Assembly: GCA_020740775.1 (NCBI GenBank)
Contig: JAHEWK010000010.1
Location: 930,001-994,000 of the forward strand
Direction: 5' to 3'
Source of the DNA: Ilyonectria destructans
Lineage: Eukaryota; Ascomycota; Sordariomycetes; Hypocreales; Nectriaceae
DNA: 64,000 bases
Each line of letters starts with the position of its first letter. Position 1 is the first letter of the stretch. A program made the translations under genes and the position numbers. The notes under the pieces were generated by a model. It ran no database searches. It was not told where the DNA came from and was given only the letters and a program-made list of their open reading frames with translations. Shown here one piece after another: positions 47,438 through 59,156 of this stretch.

Positions 47438-50400
47438 ATGGCAACGTCGTGGAACAACGTCGGCCTCCACGGCGTCGATCCTTCCTCGTCCAACCACAAT
47501 CACAACCACAACCACATCCGCAACTCCGACTTCGCTCCCTACGACGAAACCTCGTCCTCGTCACACCAAAGCTTTGCACGATGGCCCTCGCCGCAGCCGA
47601 CGACCTCGACGACTCCCTTTATCCACCAGCCGATGCTCTCGCCGCCGGCCCCGTCACACCGCGGTAGCAACACGCCGAGCCCACTGCACATTGCGCCTCG
47701 CGGGCCTCCCACTCACAACACCAACAGTCCCCACGGCCTCCTCAGCCCTCGCAGTCCGCCCGACCTCAACAGCCCGCGTAGCCCTCGCAGTCCCGGGTAC
47801 CAGACGCTGCAGCGCGGCCAGTTCCCGTCGTCCAGCAGCAGCGGCGGCGATCCCTTCGCCACGCCCCGCACTACAATGTACACGGGCACCACCAGCACTA
47901 CATCGCCGCGCACTCGCGCCAGCCACGGTAACCTGGATGCGCTGCTGGAGCACCCGTACTTTGACGATCCTCCCGACACCGCCGAGTCGCGCGGCAATGC
48001 GACGTCCCGCGCTCCTGAGGCGTCCGAGGTGGCGGTCCAGGACGGTTGGCGGCCGTGGTGGCTGCGGCACCAGATCGTCGCTGGCTTCCTGGGAACGTTT
48101 GTGGTGTTGGCGGTCGTGGGAGAGGTGGTCATGTGGATGATATCACGGAAGGATTGGGAGAACAGTGTTCAGGGGCTATGGACATTTGGACCTGTTGTCG
48201 GTGAGTCTCTCCATCTCCTGCCCTGCAAATATCTTGCTTTTGGTGTAAACCGAGTGAGAGAATGTGTGTGTGCATGTTTATGCTAACTATCAAAAAGTAA
48301 CCTCTATCCTGGCTATGCTCTGGTCACGAGTCGAATCCCAGGCTCTCCTCTATATGCCTTGGATTATCCTCGAGGGCCGACCCGCCTCCGGCGAAGACAC
48401 ACGCCGCAAACAAGCATATCGGACCGTCCTGCTCGATTACCCAGGAATGAATAGCATCCAGGCTCTAACAAAGGCATTCAGCAACCGCCATCACCTCGTC
48501 GTTGCCTCTATCATGGTGTCGCTGCTGCTACGCGCCCAGATCATCCTCTCCACGGGCATCTTCCACGCCGAGGTCCAGGCCGATGGCTCCAAGTTCCTCA
48601 GGGTCCGCTCAGGGATGATGCACGCCATGGCCGGTGTGTTTTGTATTCTGGGCGGCTTCCTTCTCCCGATGCTCTATCATGCACCCTCGAAGCGCGGCAT
48701 CACCGCCCGAGACCCCACCTCCCTGGCTGGTACCGCTGCACTGCTTGCGAGCAGCCAGCATTTCATTGCCAGGTTGAGCGGCACGGGCGGTGCAGGCATG
48801 AACGTGGTGGCGGCGAGGCTCGCGGGCTCATGGTACACCACCGAGGTCCACCAGCCTGGCAAGAAGCCTGCTGAGACGTTTCAGTTAAGACAATTGAGCG
48901 GTGGACCGCCCGTTTCGATGGGCGACGACGGGTCCAGTCACTCTGAGGAGGCCATGGGGGAGTACCGCCCGTGGACGTTGGGCGCCCGTGTTCAGACGGT
49001 GAGCATCATAGTATGCGCTGTGTTGCTGGCAGGCCTCTGCGCCATCTTTGCTTTGCGAGGCAGCGCGGATGGTCTCGACGTCTCTGACTCGACCTTCATC
49101 CTCTGGACATTCATCCCGACCTTCATCTTTGCCGTCCTTGCTATCTTCTGGAGCCGCATTGACATCGATACCCGTCGCGTCGCCCCCTTTTTGAAGCTGA
49201 CAATCAACAAGTGCGGGTTCAAGGAGTCGCTGGCCCTGACATATATGAACGAATTTGGCCTCTACACCCTCGTCAAGGCAATCAAGTTCAAGGACTGGGG
49301 TGTCTTTGTCAGGAAGTCAATGGCAATGTTCGGCTGGTTGATGCCCATCTTTACCGCCGGGCTGTTTGCCATTACTGAAGTTGCCCAAACGGCCCACCTG
49401 GAGCTCCGTCAGGAGTCGAAATTTCAGTCTACCAGCAAGTCCCTTAGCAGCAGCCTGGATGCTGACCTGATTGATCGTATTCTCATCCAGGAGACGCCCA
49501 GTTATCCCCTTTGGACATACGAGACCTTGGCGTTCCCAGAGTTGGAGCTCGTGGACCATGGCAAGGAGTGGCCGCTGCCAAACACAGAATTGACGGCCAC
49601 GGTGCCCTCCCTTAGAGCTGGGCTCGCCTGCGAGACGCTCTCGCTGACCAATGGCGCGGGAGCTGATCTGAAGTGTGTTGCTCATGGTAGCGGTAGTTCC
49701 AACAAGACGGCAATTTGCGCAGCAGGACAAAATAATACGGGGATGGTGGTTTCATCGTGCACAGGGCTCTCGACTAAGTATACCCTCAACTATATTTGGG
49801 GTGGCTGCAGCGATGACAACGATATATCCGTCCTGCGGTGCAATCAGACTATTACTGAGCTTGATGTGTACGCCACGTTCCACACTGAAGACATTACCAT
49901 CGACACGAATAGCATTCCCCTCATGGCCACTGCTACTGAGCATGATTCAGATGTGGATGCGGACGTGTCTACCGCCTACAAGGCTATGGAGGTGATTGGG
50001 GCTGATGATGATACTCTCACGGGGCTGGATGGCTTCTTTCGGACATTGGTGCTGTCGCGACTAGATATGCGCCTTGAGCGTCTCTTGTCTCCCACGCGTC
50101 AGAATTCTGTCAGTGAGATGATCCGACTGCAGCACGGCATTGTGGGTGCCCAGGCACTTAACAGTGATCTGATCCGGAAGACGATATCCTCTTCCAAGCT
50201 TCGGGCTCGCGCCGACGAGGATAGCTCCTCACTCATCGCCGCCTCGGTTGACTACTACGTCGCACGCCTCACGCAGTCTCGTCTGCAGACATTCGTGCTG
50301 ATCGGCTTTCTCGTCATGACGCTCATCCTCGGCGTCTTCGGGTTACGCACGACGCACCGCGGGGCCCCGCTGCCCAAGGACCCGAGCAGCATCGCCGCTC

Positions 50401-50717
50401 AGGCAAGTCTCCTAGCAGACTCGACGCTGTGGTGGCGACTCCCAGAAGGCGCTGCTTGGATGGAAGACGAGGACTTGGCGAGGCGCCACCGGCGCAAGAC
50501 GTTCCGGCTCGGATGGCAAAATACCGGCAGGACAACGCCCGGTGGTTCCAGGGGCCGGAACTACGGCATCGGAGTCGTGCAGGACGAGGGCAAGTTGGGG
50601 AGAGCGGCGGAGATGAACACGATGCGAAGTAGTAGCGCCATGGTACCGGGGCGGTACATTAGCATGGCGCCGGGCGTGTATTCTTACGGGGATATCCCGT
50701 TGTATGAAAAAGACTAA
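47438..50717 (+). CDS. DUF3433-type multi-span membrane protein, function unknown
   Basis: Two exons, 47438-48200 and 48298-50717, give 1060 residues. The 97-bp intron has a GCTAAC branch and joins TFGPVV/VTSILAMLWSRVESQALLY, a sequence typical of the fungal DUF3433 family. The first ~200 residues are disordered and low complexity (an HNHNHNH run, Pro/Ser repeats such as SPRSP). Hydrophobic segments follow: IVAGFLGTFVVLAVVGEVVMW, LVVASIMVSLLLRAQIILS, VQTVSIIVCAVLLAGLCAIF, the WTFIPTFIFAVLAIFW segment, MFGWLMPIFTAGLFAI, and TFVLIGFLVMTLILGVFGL near the end. DUF3433 proteins usually carry two such repeats, with extracellular loops and N-glycosylation sites between; NKT and NNT sequons are present here. 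No biochemical function is known for the family. Confidence 0.85.
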
Positions 50718-51443
50718 GCGTGTTTTGCGAGGAGCTATGGATGGTCGGATACAATTTTTGGGACCGGTTATTGCTTTGGAATCTGGGCACGCATGGCGTT
50801 GGTGGACAGGACCCTCAAATGATGGGAAAGGCGGGCATTATTTTGTCTTCGGTCTGGTGTTGGTTGATTCCCTGGTTGGTTATGGATCATGACTGAGGTC
50901 CACGATGATGGATATCCTGCATATATTTACCGAGTAATTATGTAAGAAATGACATTGGCCGTGCGGCCTGTTGATCTAGGTTTGAATGACGAGATGCGGT
51001 GTGAGATTATCAAGTGAAGTTTTATCTATCGGAGGGCTGCGGTTTGATCGTGGTGAGAGCTGTAATTTGGTGGTTGAGCCATGGAGTTGCCAAAAAGGGA
51101 AAAAGGGAAAAAAGGGAAAGGTGGGCCAGCGTTCGTCTTCCAACCAACCATTCACGAGTTGCGAATTACGCATTTCGGTAACAGCGGCGGGACCCGGAAT
51201 CTTGGAACTGATAGTCTAATTCTTAACCCGACGCCTCTGGACTTAGACTGCGACTTTTGCGGACAAAGTGTTCAAGCCATAGAGGTTCCATGTGTACATT
51301 TAAGTCCCTCTCAACTCATCGGTGCCTCACTCAGACATTCTTCCTCTCTCTCCGGCCAAAAAAAGTCCCTTGTCAACCCACCCCGCCCCCGCCATCAACG
51401 ACACGGGCTCAACCAGTCACTCGGAGCGCGATATTAAGCCGTC
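50718..51443. promoter_or_regulatory. intergenic region upstream of histidinol phosphatase
   Basis: About 725 bp holding the 3' flank of the DUF3433 gene and the HIS2 promoter. A purine run of GGGAAA units lies at about 51097-51120. A Gcn4/CPC1-type TGACTC core would be expected for a histidine gene, but I see no clear copy close to the start. Confidence 0.4.
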
Positions 51444-52582
51444 ATGGCCTTCACTATGCACTCCCACTCCGGGGAGTTCTGCCCGGGCCACGCAAAGGAC
51501 CAGCTCGAGGACATCCTCAAGCATGCCATCTCCGTGGGGTACAAGACGATAGGGCTCACGGAGCATATGCCTCGTTATGAGGAGCGGGACTTGTATCCTG
51601 AAGAGGTGAGTTGAGCCTCACGCGTCTTTCTTATACACCACGTTTACTTCCTTGATTTCTTTTTGCATACAATGCCACTTGTACGCGCCTACGCCCCCAT
51701 ACAATATATATATATATATATTCATCTCACACATCGTAGCTCGACGACCCTACCGCCTCCCTCGCCGTCCTCCCGCCCCGTCATGAAGCCTACCTCGTCG
51801 AAGCCCAGCGCCTGCAGAAGGCCTACGCCTCGCAGATCCACATCCTCATCGGCTTCGAGGCCGAGTTCATCCGGCCATCGTTCGCGACGCGCGTCCGCGC
51901 CCTCGCCGAGCACCCGGCCGTCGACTACTTCATCGGCTCCGTGCACCACGTCCACAGCATCCCCATCGACTTCGACGCCCGCATGTTCGGCCTCGCGCGC
52001 GACGCCAGCGGGCCGGCCGACGCCCCCGGCACCGAGGAGCAGCTGTACGAGGACTACTACGACCTGCAGTTCCAGATGCTGCAGCAGCTGAAGCCCCGTG
52101 TTGTCGGCCACTTTGACCTCATTCGGCTGTTGAGTGAGGAGCCCGGGAGGGACATTCGCCAGTGGAAGGGCGTTTGGGAGCGTGTCGTGAGGAACCTCGA
52201 GCTCGTGGCCCAGCAAGGCGGGTGGCTAGAGTGCAATAGCTCGGCCCTGCGCAAAGGCCTGGCAGAGCCGTACCCATGTAGACTGATTTCCGAAGTGAGT
52301 ATCGGATGTTCCACCATTACTGTAACACATCGGAGGTGCTAACAAGTCTCCAAGGAATGGCTCAAGATGGGAGGCAAGTTCACCTTCTCTGACGACAGCC
52401 ACGGCATCGCTCAGGTCGCCACCAACTACGCCCGCACCGTTACATTCCTCGAGAGCTTGGGTGTCCAGGAAGTGTGGACGTATCAGCGAAAGCCGCACCC
52501 AGGCCTCGAGGGCAACAACAGGGTGACGATCGAAGAGGTCAGCGTTCCTCTCACGGCATTCCGCGAGAACTTCAAGCCGTAG
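51444..52582 (+). CDS. HIS2: histidinol-phosphate phosphatase, PHP family
   Basis: Removes phosphate from L-histidinol phosphate, the eighth step of histidine synthesis. Three exons, 51444-51605, 51740-52294 and 52355-52582, give 314 residues. Junctions give LYPEE/LDDPTASLAVLPP and CRLISE/EWLKMGGKFTFSDDSH. The PHP metal-binding motifs are present in order: MHSHSGEFCPGH at residues 5-16, LTEHMPRY, GFEAEFI, GSVHHVHSIPIDFD, VVGHFDLIRLL, LECNSSALRKG, and FTFSDDSHG with the final metal-ligand histidine. The motif set and length match yeast His2 rather than DNA-polymerase PHP domains. Intron 1 (134 bp) carries a TA dinucleotide run. It lies tail to tail with HOS3. Confidence 0.93.
51703..51722. repeat. 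TA microsatellite inside HIS2 intron 1
   Basis: About ten AT dinucleotides in the last 40 bp of the intron, just upstream of the TCGTAG acceptor, in the place of a polypyrimidine tract. Confidence 0.85.
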
Positions 52583-52991
52583 AGGCCCGCCGCCGTAAAT
52601 GATGCTGTCGAAAGCCGCCGACAATGTCCAGACACGTGCAGAATAGAAATTAGAGAGAAGCGAAACAAAGTATGAATTAGAAATAAAAAACCTATAGCTA
52701 TAGCGGGTGCGGTGCAAGGGGTGTTTGCAAGTAATAAGGCAAAGGGTATCATGCGACAGAGCTGACTTAGTATCCGACAAAGAGGATAGCATACTCTCGA
52801 AAGCAAGGGGGTGGAGCAAACAAAATATCACAAGTAATGTACAACTGAAGTACGACTCCGGATGGCAAGATCCCCCTAGTTCCAGACTTTAAGACATGAT
52901 AAGATATCCGCGTATGCTAGACCTTCCTTGACAGGATGTGGCAGTGAAGCAACGCCGTCCAGCTCTCTGTTGACACGAGGCCGGAGCGTCT
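52583..52991. other. convergent 3' region between HIS2 and HOS3
   Basis: 409 bp, AT-richer than its surroundings (AGAAATAAAAAACC near 52680), as expected for two opposing polyadenylation regions. No gene. Confidence 0.55.
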
Positions 52992-55900
52992 CTAGGTTGA
53001 AGTCTGCTGATTTGAGTCTGGTTGCGTGGTTTCGGTCTTGGTCTGGACATCCGCGTTGGGAGCCGGCTCCTGCGGGCGGGGTGCAAAGGGAATTCCAGCG
53101 CTATATTGGAAGAGGTTGTTCTGTCTCTTCACGGGACTAGGCGTAGCAGCAGGCGTGTTCGCAGACGGAGTCGGTGCGTTGGGGGGAAGCCATTTCAAGA
53201 CCTCGTGCTGGCCGACGGCAACGGGCGTGGGACCCTCAGGCTGGTATGAGATGAAGACGTCCGGACAATCACCGTCGGGTTGGATGGCCACGGAGGGAAT
53301 GACTGGAGAGCTGACAGGGAGAACGACCTGCCGGGGGTCGGGTGAACTCATATTAAAAGGATCTTGCTCCTGCGAGGGCGAGGAGAGCCCGCTGGAGGGG
53401 ATGGTTGTGGGTGGTGTGGGAATATGAGGGTCAGGATGCGCCATTTGCTTGGGAGAGACTCCTCCTGTATCACACCTCATTGTGGGCTCGGGGCTGGGTG
53501 TGATGGATGGTTGCTGTAGAGCAGGGGGTGCAGGCAGCTTCACTTCCTCATCCTTTTCCTTTTTAACTGAGGGACCGACAGAAGCAGTGGCAGAGGCTGA
53601 GGTAGACGAGGCTTTACCGGCGTCAAGTCGTGCTCGCTGCTTGGCATCCTTCTGGGACTGCGTGATGAGGTTGATGCGGATCTTCTTCATGCCTGCAGTG
53701 AGCTTGTCCATGTCGTCGCCTGCTTTGTTCGACGGCTCGGCTTTGCCCGGGGACTTGCCCTTCTGTGCAGCTGTGGCCGTTGCAGGCTTTGAACTGCCGG
53801 CTGGGACACTCGGCTTCCTGACACCCCGAGGCGCCTTGGGAACAGCTTCCTTCCGAGTGGCGGCGGTTGTGGTGGCGGCGGTGGAGGGTCTGGTCTTCTT
53901 CGGGGGCAAAGTTCCGCCCGCAGGAGCGCGAGCAGTCGATGATGGACCAGGGACAGTACTTGTGGGAGCCACAGGGCCACTGGCGACGGCGATGATGGGA
54001 GGCGAGGAGGAATCTCGGGAGCTGAGCATGGTCGGCGCCTCGCTAAGCCGTCGACTGACTTTCCTCACTGCTTGGTTCCCAGTGCCATCCGCGGACTTTA
54101 TTGATATTAGACTTGCAGCATCAGACGTGGGTGGTATTAGTATTGTGCTTACCTTGTCAGTAGAGAAGCCGGTAGCAGCAACCGTCTTTCGACGACCTTT
54201 GGCGGTCCTGTCCTTGCTTGGATCAACCACAGGCGGAGCTGGTTTGGCTCTCCTCTCGCGAAGTGCCATGCGAGAAGTTGGTCGACTTGATGGAGCAGCC
54301 GAAGGGGCTGGAGGCACCCCATTGATCAGCGACTGGCGATCTCGTCTGACTCGGCTTGCCTCCGCATTCAGATCTTCAGGCTTGCAGCTGTCCGTCTGTC
54401 GATCAGAAGGGATGAGCAACTTGCTGAGCTCATGGGCAGCGACAGTCCATGGGACCTCTGGTGGAGGTGGTGATGGAGGCCGCGAAGCGGATCCTGAGAG
54501 ATTGGAGAGGCTGCGTCGCATTCGGAGTTCAACAACCTTGGCAGTAGAAGCCTGAGTGGGTGAGAAGTAGGTTGGGGTGCTGAAGCTTGACTTTCTCTCA
54601 AGGCTAGGTGGATCAACCATGATGCCCTCCAGCTCCTCCAGCCTATGGCTGGCCCACCATGAAGGATCGTAGGAATGGACTGAGTCCAGTGAAGGGTTCT
54701 GAGGCATCTCAGTTTCTTCCTGCTCGGGGACAACACCAATCTTTTGACCCATCTCGAATCCGAGGCCTCCAGTGGTATAGAGCGGTTGGTCAATATTCTG
54801 ATCGCCAGCGAGACCACTCAAATGACTGAAGACGCCTGAAAACAGGGCTCTGTCACTGTATCCGCCCTCCAAAACACTGATAATTCGGCCGTCGACATAG
54901 AGATCCTCCTCAGCCGCGAGCTTGATGACATCCTGGGCGATACGGGCGTAGAACTCCGTTGGGACGTTAACCTGATGGCGTTGCATTCCCGCACTCTCCC
55001 ACTCGCTGGCGTCGAAGCCTGCGGAGAAGAAAATGGCCGCCTTTGGAGGCTGGTTGGATTGCTTGAACCGCTCGGCCTGGTTCTGGAGGTAGTTTCGGAC
55101 CTTGCCCAGGAGGGCAGCGTACTTGGACTCATATAGCTGCCAGAAATCCGCCTCTGTCTTCCATGACTGCAGGTGGACGTTCCAGACAGTCTGACCATGC
55201 GCATTATCGATACAGAGGCTGGCGTTCTTGACCTTTTCCTCGTCACCCTGCTCGCATGGATAGGAGTTGATGTCGTGTAAGCTGAAATAGCCAATTGATG
55301 ACTTCTTCCAAGCAGCAGCGTTCTTTGCAGCCATTGTGGCTCGGGTATTGTGCTCCCATGCGATTGCCTGCGACCCGTCACCGTGATGGAGATCAATATC
55401 GATGATGGCGGCATGGGTGACGCCATGATTCATGACGGCGTGCATAATCCCGACGTGTACATTATTGACCCAGCAGAATCCCGAAGGATATGAGGCTGAG
55501 CAATGGTGTCCAGGAGGTCTTATAGCAACAAAAGCCCGCTGGGGACCAGGGCCAGGACTGAAGACCGCATCGACAGCCTCACACACAGCTCCCAGAGCGC
55601 CTTCCATGGCATCCAGAGATTCTGCACAAAGATAGAGGTCACCCTCATGAAATTTCTCTGGGGGGGCAGTGGTACCCCTATTCACCTCTGGCCTCTGGAG
55701 CTCCTTTCCTCCCATTGCAAGCTTGGTCTCAGCAGCTTCGCACATCATCTTGAGTTCCTCCATCCACTTGGCCCCATGGACGTTAGTGACGGCCTGCGAC
55801 AGGAGGGATAGCTTCCGGCTTGTTTTCTGAATTCGGAAGGGGATGCCAGGGAGGTCATGAGCATTGAGCTTGGGATGAACAGGATATGCACCCTCGCTGT

Positions 55901-56546
55901 GACGTCCACCAAGGCGCACATATGCCGTCGAGACTCCTAGCACAGCGGCCTTGACTCGCTCGGGGCGTTCAACAATGGTGGCGAGGCCGCTTCGGGAGGT
56001 GCGAGGTCGAGAGAATCGATGGCCGTAAACTGCATCATGGAGGATGACAATGGCTTGGGTCTGACGTGTGGCGACTGATCCATGGTGTGCCTCCAGCTCA
56101 GCCTTGAAGAAATCTTCGGCGATGGAGCTGGCAGTTGGACGTGGCGCCTCCAGGACCGGTGGGGTTGTTGACAAAGGCGACATCTTGCCGGTTGGCGACA
56201 TGATGTTCGCTGCGCTCGCCCGACGTGTCGGGGTTGGACCAGACCCTACGCCGGTCGACGAGCGCAGCGAGTTCATAGACGCCTTGCGCAGCAATGTCGG
56301 AGTCGCGGAGCGGGAGTCCCGTCCATTGGAAGGACTTCGAGACGGTACTCGAGGGGAATGGGAGCCCCGGCGGCCGGTGGTTCGGAACGGCGTGGTCGGC
56401 TCGGAGAGATGGGATGAGCTCGCGGCGCGGCCGGGGGAAGTGGCGAGCGAGAGCTGCTTGAGGGAGCGAGTTAAGTCATCATCGCGGATGTTGTTTGTTG
56501 ACGACTGTCGCCGCAGGGGCAACGGCTGGCGGGACGGAGATGCCAT
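52992..56546 (-). CDS. HOS3: HOS3-type histone deacetylase
   Basis: Zinc-dependent class II-like lysine deacetylase. I start at the ATG at 56546 (MASPSRQPLPLRRQ), giving 1184 residues if nothing is spliced. The deacetylase domain covers roughly residues 155-590: IVERPERVKAAVLGV, AIRPPGHHCSASYPSGFCWV with the HH charge-relay pair, IIDIDLHHGDGSQAIAWEHN with the zinc-ligand D and H, IFFSAGFDASEWE and VLEGGYSDRAL. The arrangement is that of fungal Hos3, known to be unusually resistant to trichostatin A in yeast. Flanks are Ser/Pro/Ala-rich and disordered. The C-terminal ~500 residues contain basic clusters that could act in localisation. An in-frame segment (54152-54096) has consensus intron ends and could be spliced out. 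An out-of-frame ATG just upstream of the start opens a frame overlapping the CDS. Confidence 0.92.
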   Translation of the reverse strand: MASPSRQPLPLRRQSSTNNIRDDDLTRSLKQLSLATSPGRAASSSHLSEPTTPFRTTGRRGSHSPRVPSRSPSNGRDSRSATPTLLRKASMNSLRSSTGVGSGPTPTRRASAANIMSPTGKMSPLSTTPPVLEAPRPTASSIAEDFFKAELEAHHGSVATRQTQAIVILHDAVYGHRFSRPRTSRSGLATIVERPERVKAAVLGVSTAYVRLGGRHSEGAYPVHPKLNAHDLPGIPFRIQKTSRKLSLLSQAVTNVHGAKWMEELKMMCEAAETKLAMGGKELQRPEVNRGTTAPPEKFHEGDLYLCAESLDAMEGALGAVCEAVDAVFSPGPGPQRAFVAIRPPGHHCSASYPSGFCWVNNVHVGIMHAVMNHGVTHAAIIDIDLHHGDGSQAIAWEHNTRATMAAKNAAAWKKSSIGYFSLHDINSYPCEQGDEEKVKNASLCIDNAHGQTVWNVHLQSWKTEADFWQLYESKYAALLGKVRNYLQNQAERFKQSNQPPKAAIFFSAGFDASEWESAGMQRHQVNVPTEFYARIAQDVIKLAAEEDLYVDGRIISVLEGGYSDRALFSGVFSHLSGLAGDQNIDQPLYTTGGLGFEMGQKIGVVPEQEETEMPQNPSLDSVHSYDPSWWASHRLEELEGIMVDPPSLERKSSFSTPTYFSPTQASTAKVVELRMRRSLSNLSGSASRPPSPPPPEVPWTVAAHELSKLLIPSDRQTDSCKPEDLNAEASRVRRDRQSLINGVPPAPSAAPSSRPTSRMALRERRAKPAPPVVDPSKDRTAKGRRKTVAATGFSTDKVSTILIPPTSDAASLISIKSADGTGNQAVRKVSRRLSEAPTMLSSRDSSSPPIIAVASGPVAPTSTVPGPSSTARAPAGGTLPPKKTRPSTAATTTAATRKEAVPKAPRGVRKPSVPAGSSKPATATAAQKGKSPGKAEPSNKAGDDMDKLTAGMKKIRINLITQSQKDAKQRARLDAGKASSTSASATASVGPSVKKEKDEEVKLPAPPALQQPSITPSPEPTMRCDTGGVSPKQMAHPDPHIPTPPTTIPSSGLSSPSQEQDPFNMSSPDPRQVVLPVSSPVIPSVAIQPDGDCPDVFISYQPEGPTPVAVGQHEVLKWLPPNAPTPSANTPAATPSPVKRQNNLFQYSAGIPFAPRPQEPAPNADVQTKTETTQPDSNQQTST
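54096..54152 (-). other. candidate in-frame optional intron in HOS3
   Basis: 57 nt beginning GTAAGC and ending AATAAAG, with TACTAATA as a branch-like motif. It starts at a codon boundary (after codon 798 of the CDS as annotated) and holds no stop, so both spliced and unspliced mRNAs keep the frame. The region is in the disordered tail, so protein alignment cannot decide. Confidence 0.5.
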
Positions 56547-59156
56547 GAGAGGGCGTGAAGAGTCATGAGACAAGTGGCGGGTCCTGGGAGCAAAGAGTAG
56601 TTACAGCCACATCCACAATGTGGCTCCCGAGTTGCCCTTGTCGTTTTGGGATTTCTGTGTTTGGCAACTGACTTTAGATGATCTGGGATACCGTGACGTC
56701 GTACGAAGTACACGCCCCTCCATTCCCTAGATCGCGTTGACCAAAACGCGTAGGTACATCACATCACGTGATGACGCCAGTGGCCGGGCAGCGGAAGTGA
56801 CGTCGATCTAGGCTCAGGCCCGTTCTTATTGGCCCAGATTTGTCTACCCGCCTATTGGCCACATTGGAGCCAAAATACTACCTTCTTTTACCTTAATGCT
56901 GTACTTTAAATTACCCCAGGCCAATTGCCTTATTATGCGGCAACAAAGTTCAGCGACGTGAGCGGTTTGATGATGGGGCGGCTCACTTTTTCTCTTCGAC
57001 TCTTTTCCGTCATCTGAAGATGGCGGAATCTGGCCTTTGCTTCATCCCAAGTCCCGGGGATCCCTGAGTCAATGCTCTTGCCCGAAGCGAGCACAAACCA
57101 ACAGAAGGATTAGAACCATGCGGGCGGGTCTAATTGTTTCTCAAGGAAACGGATTCCTTCAAATATGTTCAAATCCGCTGGGTAGTTCGGTTGGTTCCCG
57201 ACCCGAGTCAGGGGGATTCCATGTGAGCGGATGCTCCACAATCGCCCACGCGGACAACCAGGTACCCGACTCATAGGCTGGAATACGACTCAGACACCAC
57301 GCCTTCAACTTCTCCAAAGATGTCGAGGAAGAGCCAGGAGAAGAAAAAAGGAAAATAGAAAAACAAAACAGTGGCGCCGAAGCTGACAGAGGAATATTGG
57401 ATGCACAGCCTTGCTGGCGCACTGGCCTGCATGCTAATAGACTGTTGGGTCGATGGATCCAGCGGTGCAGTGCCCTGATGTACTACGTTGTACGCGGGAT
57501 GTACTATGCAAGGCTTGCCGGGGGTACCGTCACACCCACAATCAGGGCGTAGGCGAGCTGCTGTCCGATAGCCTGGAACACCGTTGTTTGGCCCTTCACA
57601 GGAAAGGCATCCCGGCTGGGCTCCTGGTCGAGGCCTGGGCTTCACCATTGCCTTGTGGCCATATGTGCCACGAAGCCTGGTAGACAAAACCCTACGATCC
57701 ACATTGTCGGTCACTCACAAGCCGTGTCAACCATTCTAACGCTGCACGAGGGGCGGTCGAACCGTGAATCAGTGAGCTGGCTTGGTCTGAGACTGCGAAG
57801 CGCGACATCCCGTCTGGGGCGTTTTCCTTTGCTTTGCTGGCGGCTGGGCTCTTGCCACGGGCATCCCTGCCACGGCTGGGTGGCCGGGATGGAGAAAAAA
57901 TGGCCCATTAAAGATAGTTAGTGGGGGACTAGCCACTCCGTTACCTCCGCGACCCTGCCCCATTGAGAGCGTCCTGAGCGCTGACCATGTGCCATGTGGC
58001 TGCTCAGTTCGCTAGCAGAATCCTTCGGGGTCTGGAGTCCACGGAAGAACTTGGAGCCATTTTGACCACGGCTCGAGTATTCAGTCTGTGTCCTTGAGAA
58101 TACTGCCTATAGCGTACACGGCTAATAGGCCGATGCTGTGTGCGGGGTCGAAAATAGCCTCCCATGGCGGAGGACTACGAGGGGTTGGGCGAGGTCTAGA
58201 CGGCACGAAGTGACATGCCTTTCGATATTGAGAAAAGCTTGGTCAAGGGGCTGAGAGACCAGGTGATGGCGGAGGCATCTGTATTTGCGCGGGACCGAAT
58301 TGGGTGCGAGTGGCAGCCACACGACTACACCCACATGTACGCACATGCTGTGTGGAGGAGAGAGCCGAGACATCAAATAACGATGTCTCACAGCACTCTG
58401 CTTTGGGCGATTCAGGCGGCAGCGGCTCGTGTCTGGGTTCTTTATGCCTCTTGTAATAGCCTCTGTATTACGTCCGGGCTAGTACAGGACCATAATAAGC
58501 GTGTATTTGAGTGTGTGTGTGTGCCACGCCTTGGCCAACGTCCGCCCAGCGCCCTGTCATTTCGGGGCATCAGCAACCAGCCTAGCAGCACTCTCTCGCT
58601 CATCACCCACAATCTTGGCTGTCGCTTGTGGTTAGGCCGCGGGCTTTGTGCCTCTGCGGATGTGGGCTGCAGGGACGGGGATGCGCCTCGCGACCTCTCA
58701 GCCGCACGAAGCGGCGATGTTTATTGGCTCACACCCTGGAACTCTGCCTTGTTGTGCTTGGCCGCAGACTAGCTAACCCCTGCTCCAAGCCTTGTAGATA
58801 CTGATTGACTGCCCGATGAGCCGACCCTGGATCATGATGGGGACCATGGGGCGTCGTCGATGATGGGGCGTCGATGATGGGAGCCCAGCCGGCGCCGTTT
58901 GCCGGGGGTGTGCAGCGGCAGCAACATTAGCAGCATTAGCAGCAGAATCACACAGGTAAAGAGCTGCTAGCTTCTCTGACTCTCTCTCGCGTTCGGAGTT
59001 ATTATCCTGGTCCCGTCCGCCTGTTGTTGAGGCAAGCTGCTCCTCTTGTTTCCCTACATATCTTCACCTGTCTCCCGTGTCTCTCCAGATCCCAATCCAA
59101 CTCCAGCAGAGTCAACCCTACGCAGCTCCTCCCCTACAACAAACCAATTCGCCAAA
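56547..59156. promoter_or_regulatory. 2.6 kb divergent region between HOS3 and the cysteine-rich protein gene
   Basis: Near the HOS3 start is the palindrome ATCACGTGAT (56763-56772, an E-box of the CACGTG type) followed by a GTGACGTCG element (56799-56807). CCAAT-type sequences occur around 56828-56930. Short direct repeats (GATGATGGGGCGTC, ATTAGCAGC) lie at about 58855-58945. No supported gene. Confidence 0.5.

Noticed and set aside
53449..54555. Long + strand open frame (368 codons) opposite HOS3
   Set aside because: It is antisense to a Ser/Pro/Ala-rich disordered part of HOS3, where codon bias keeps the opposite frame open. Composition is Ala/Gly/Val-rich with no family resemblance.
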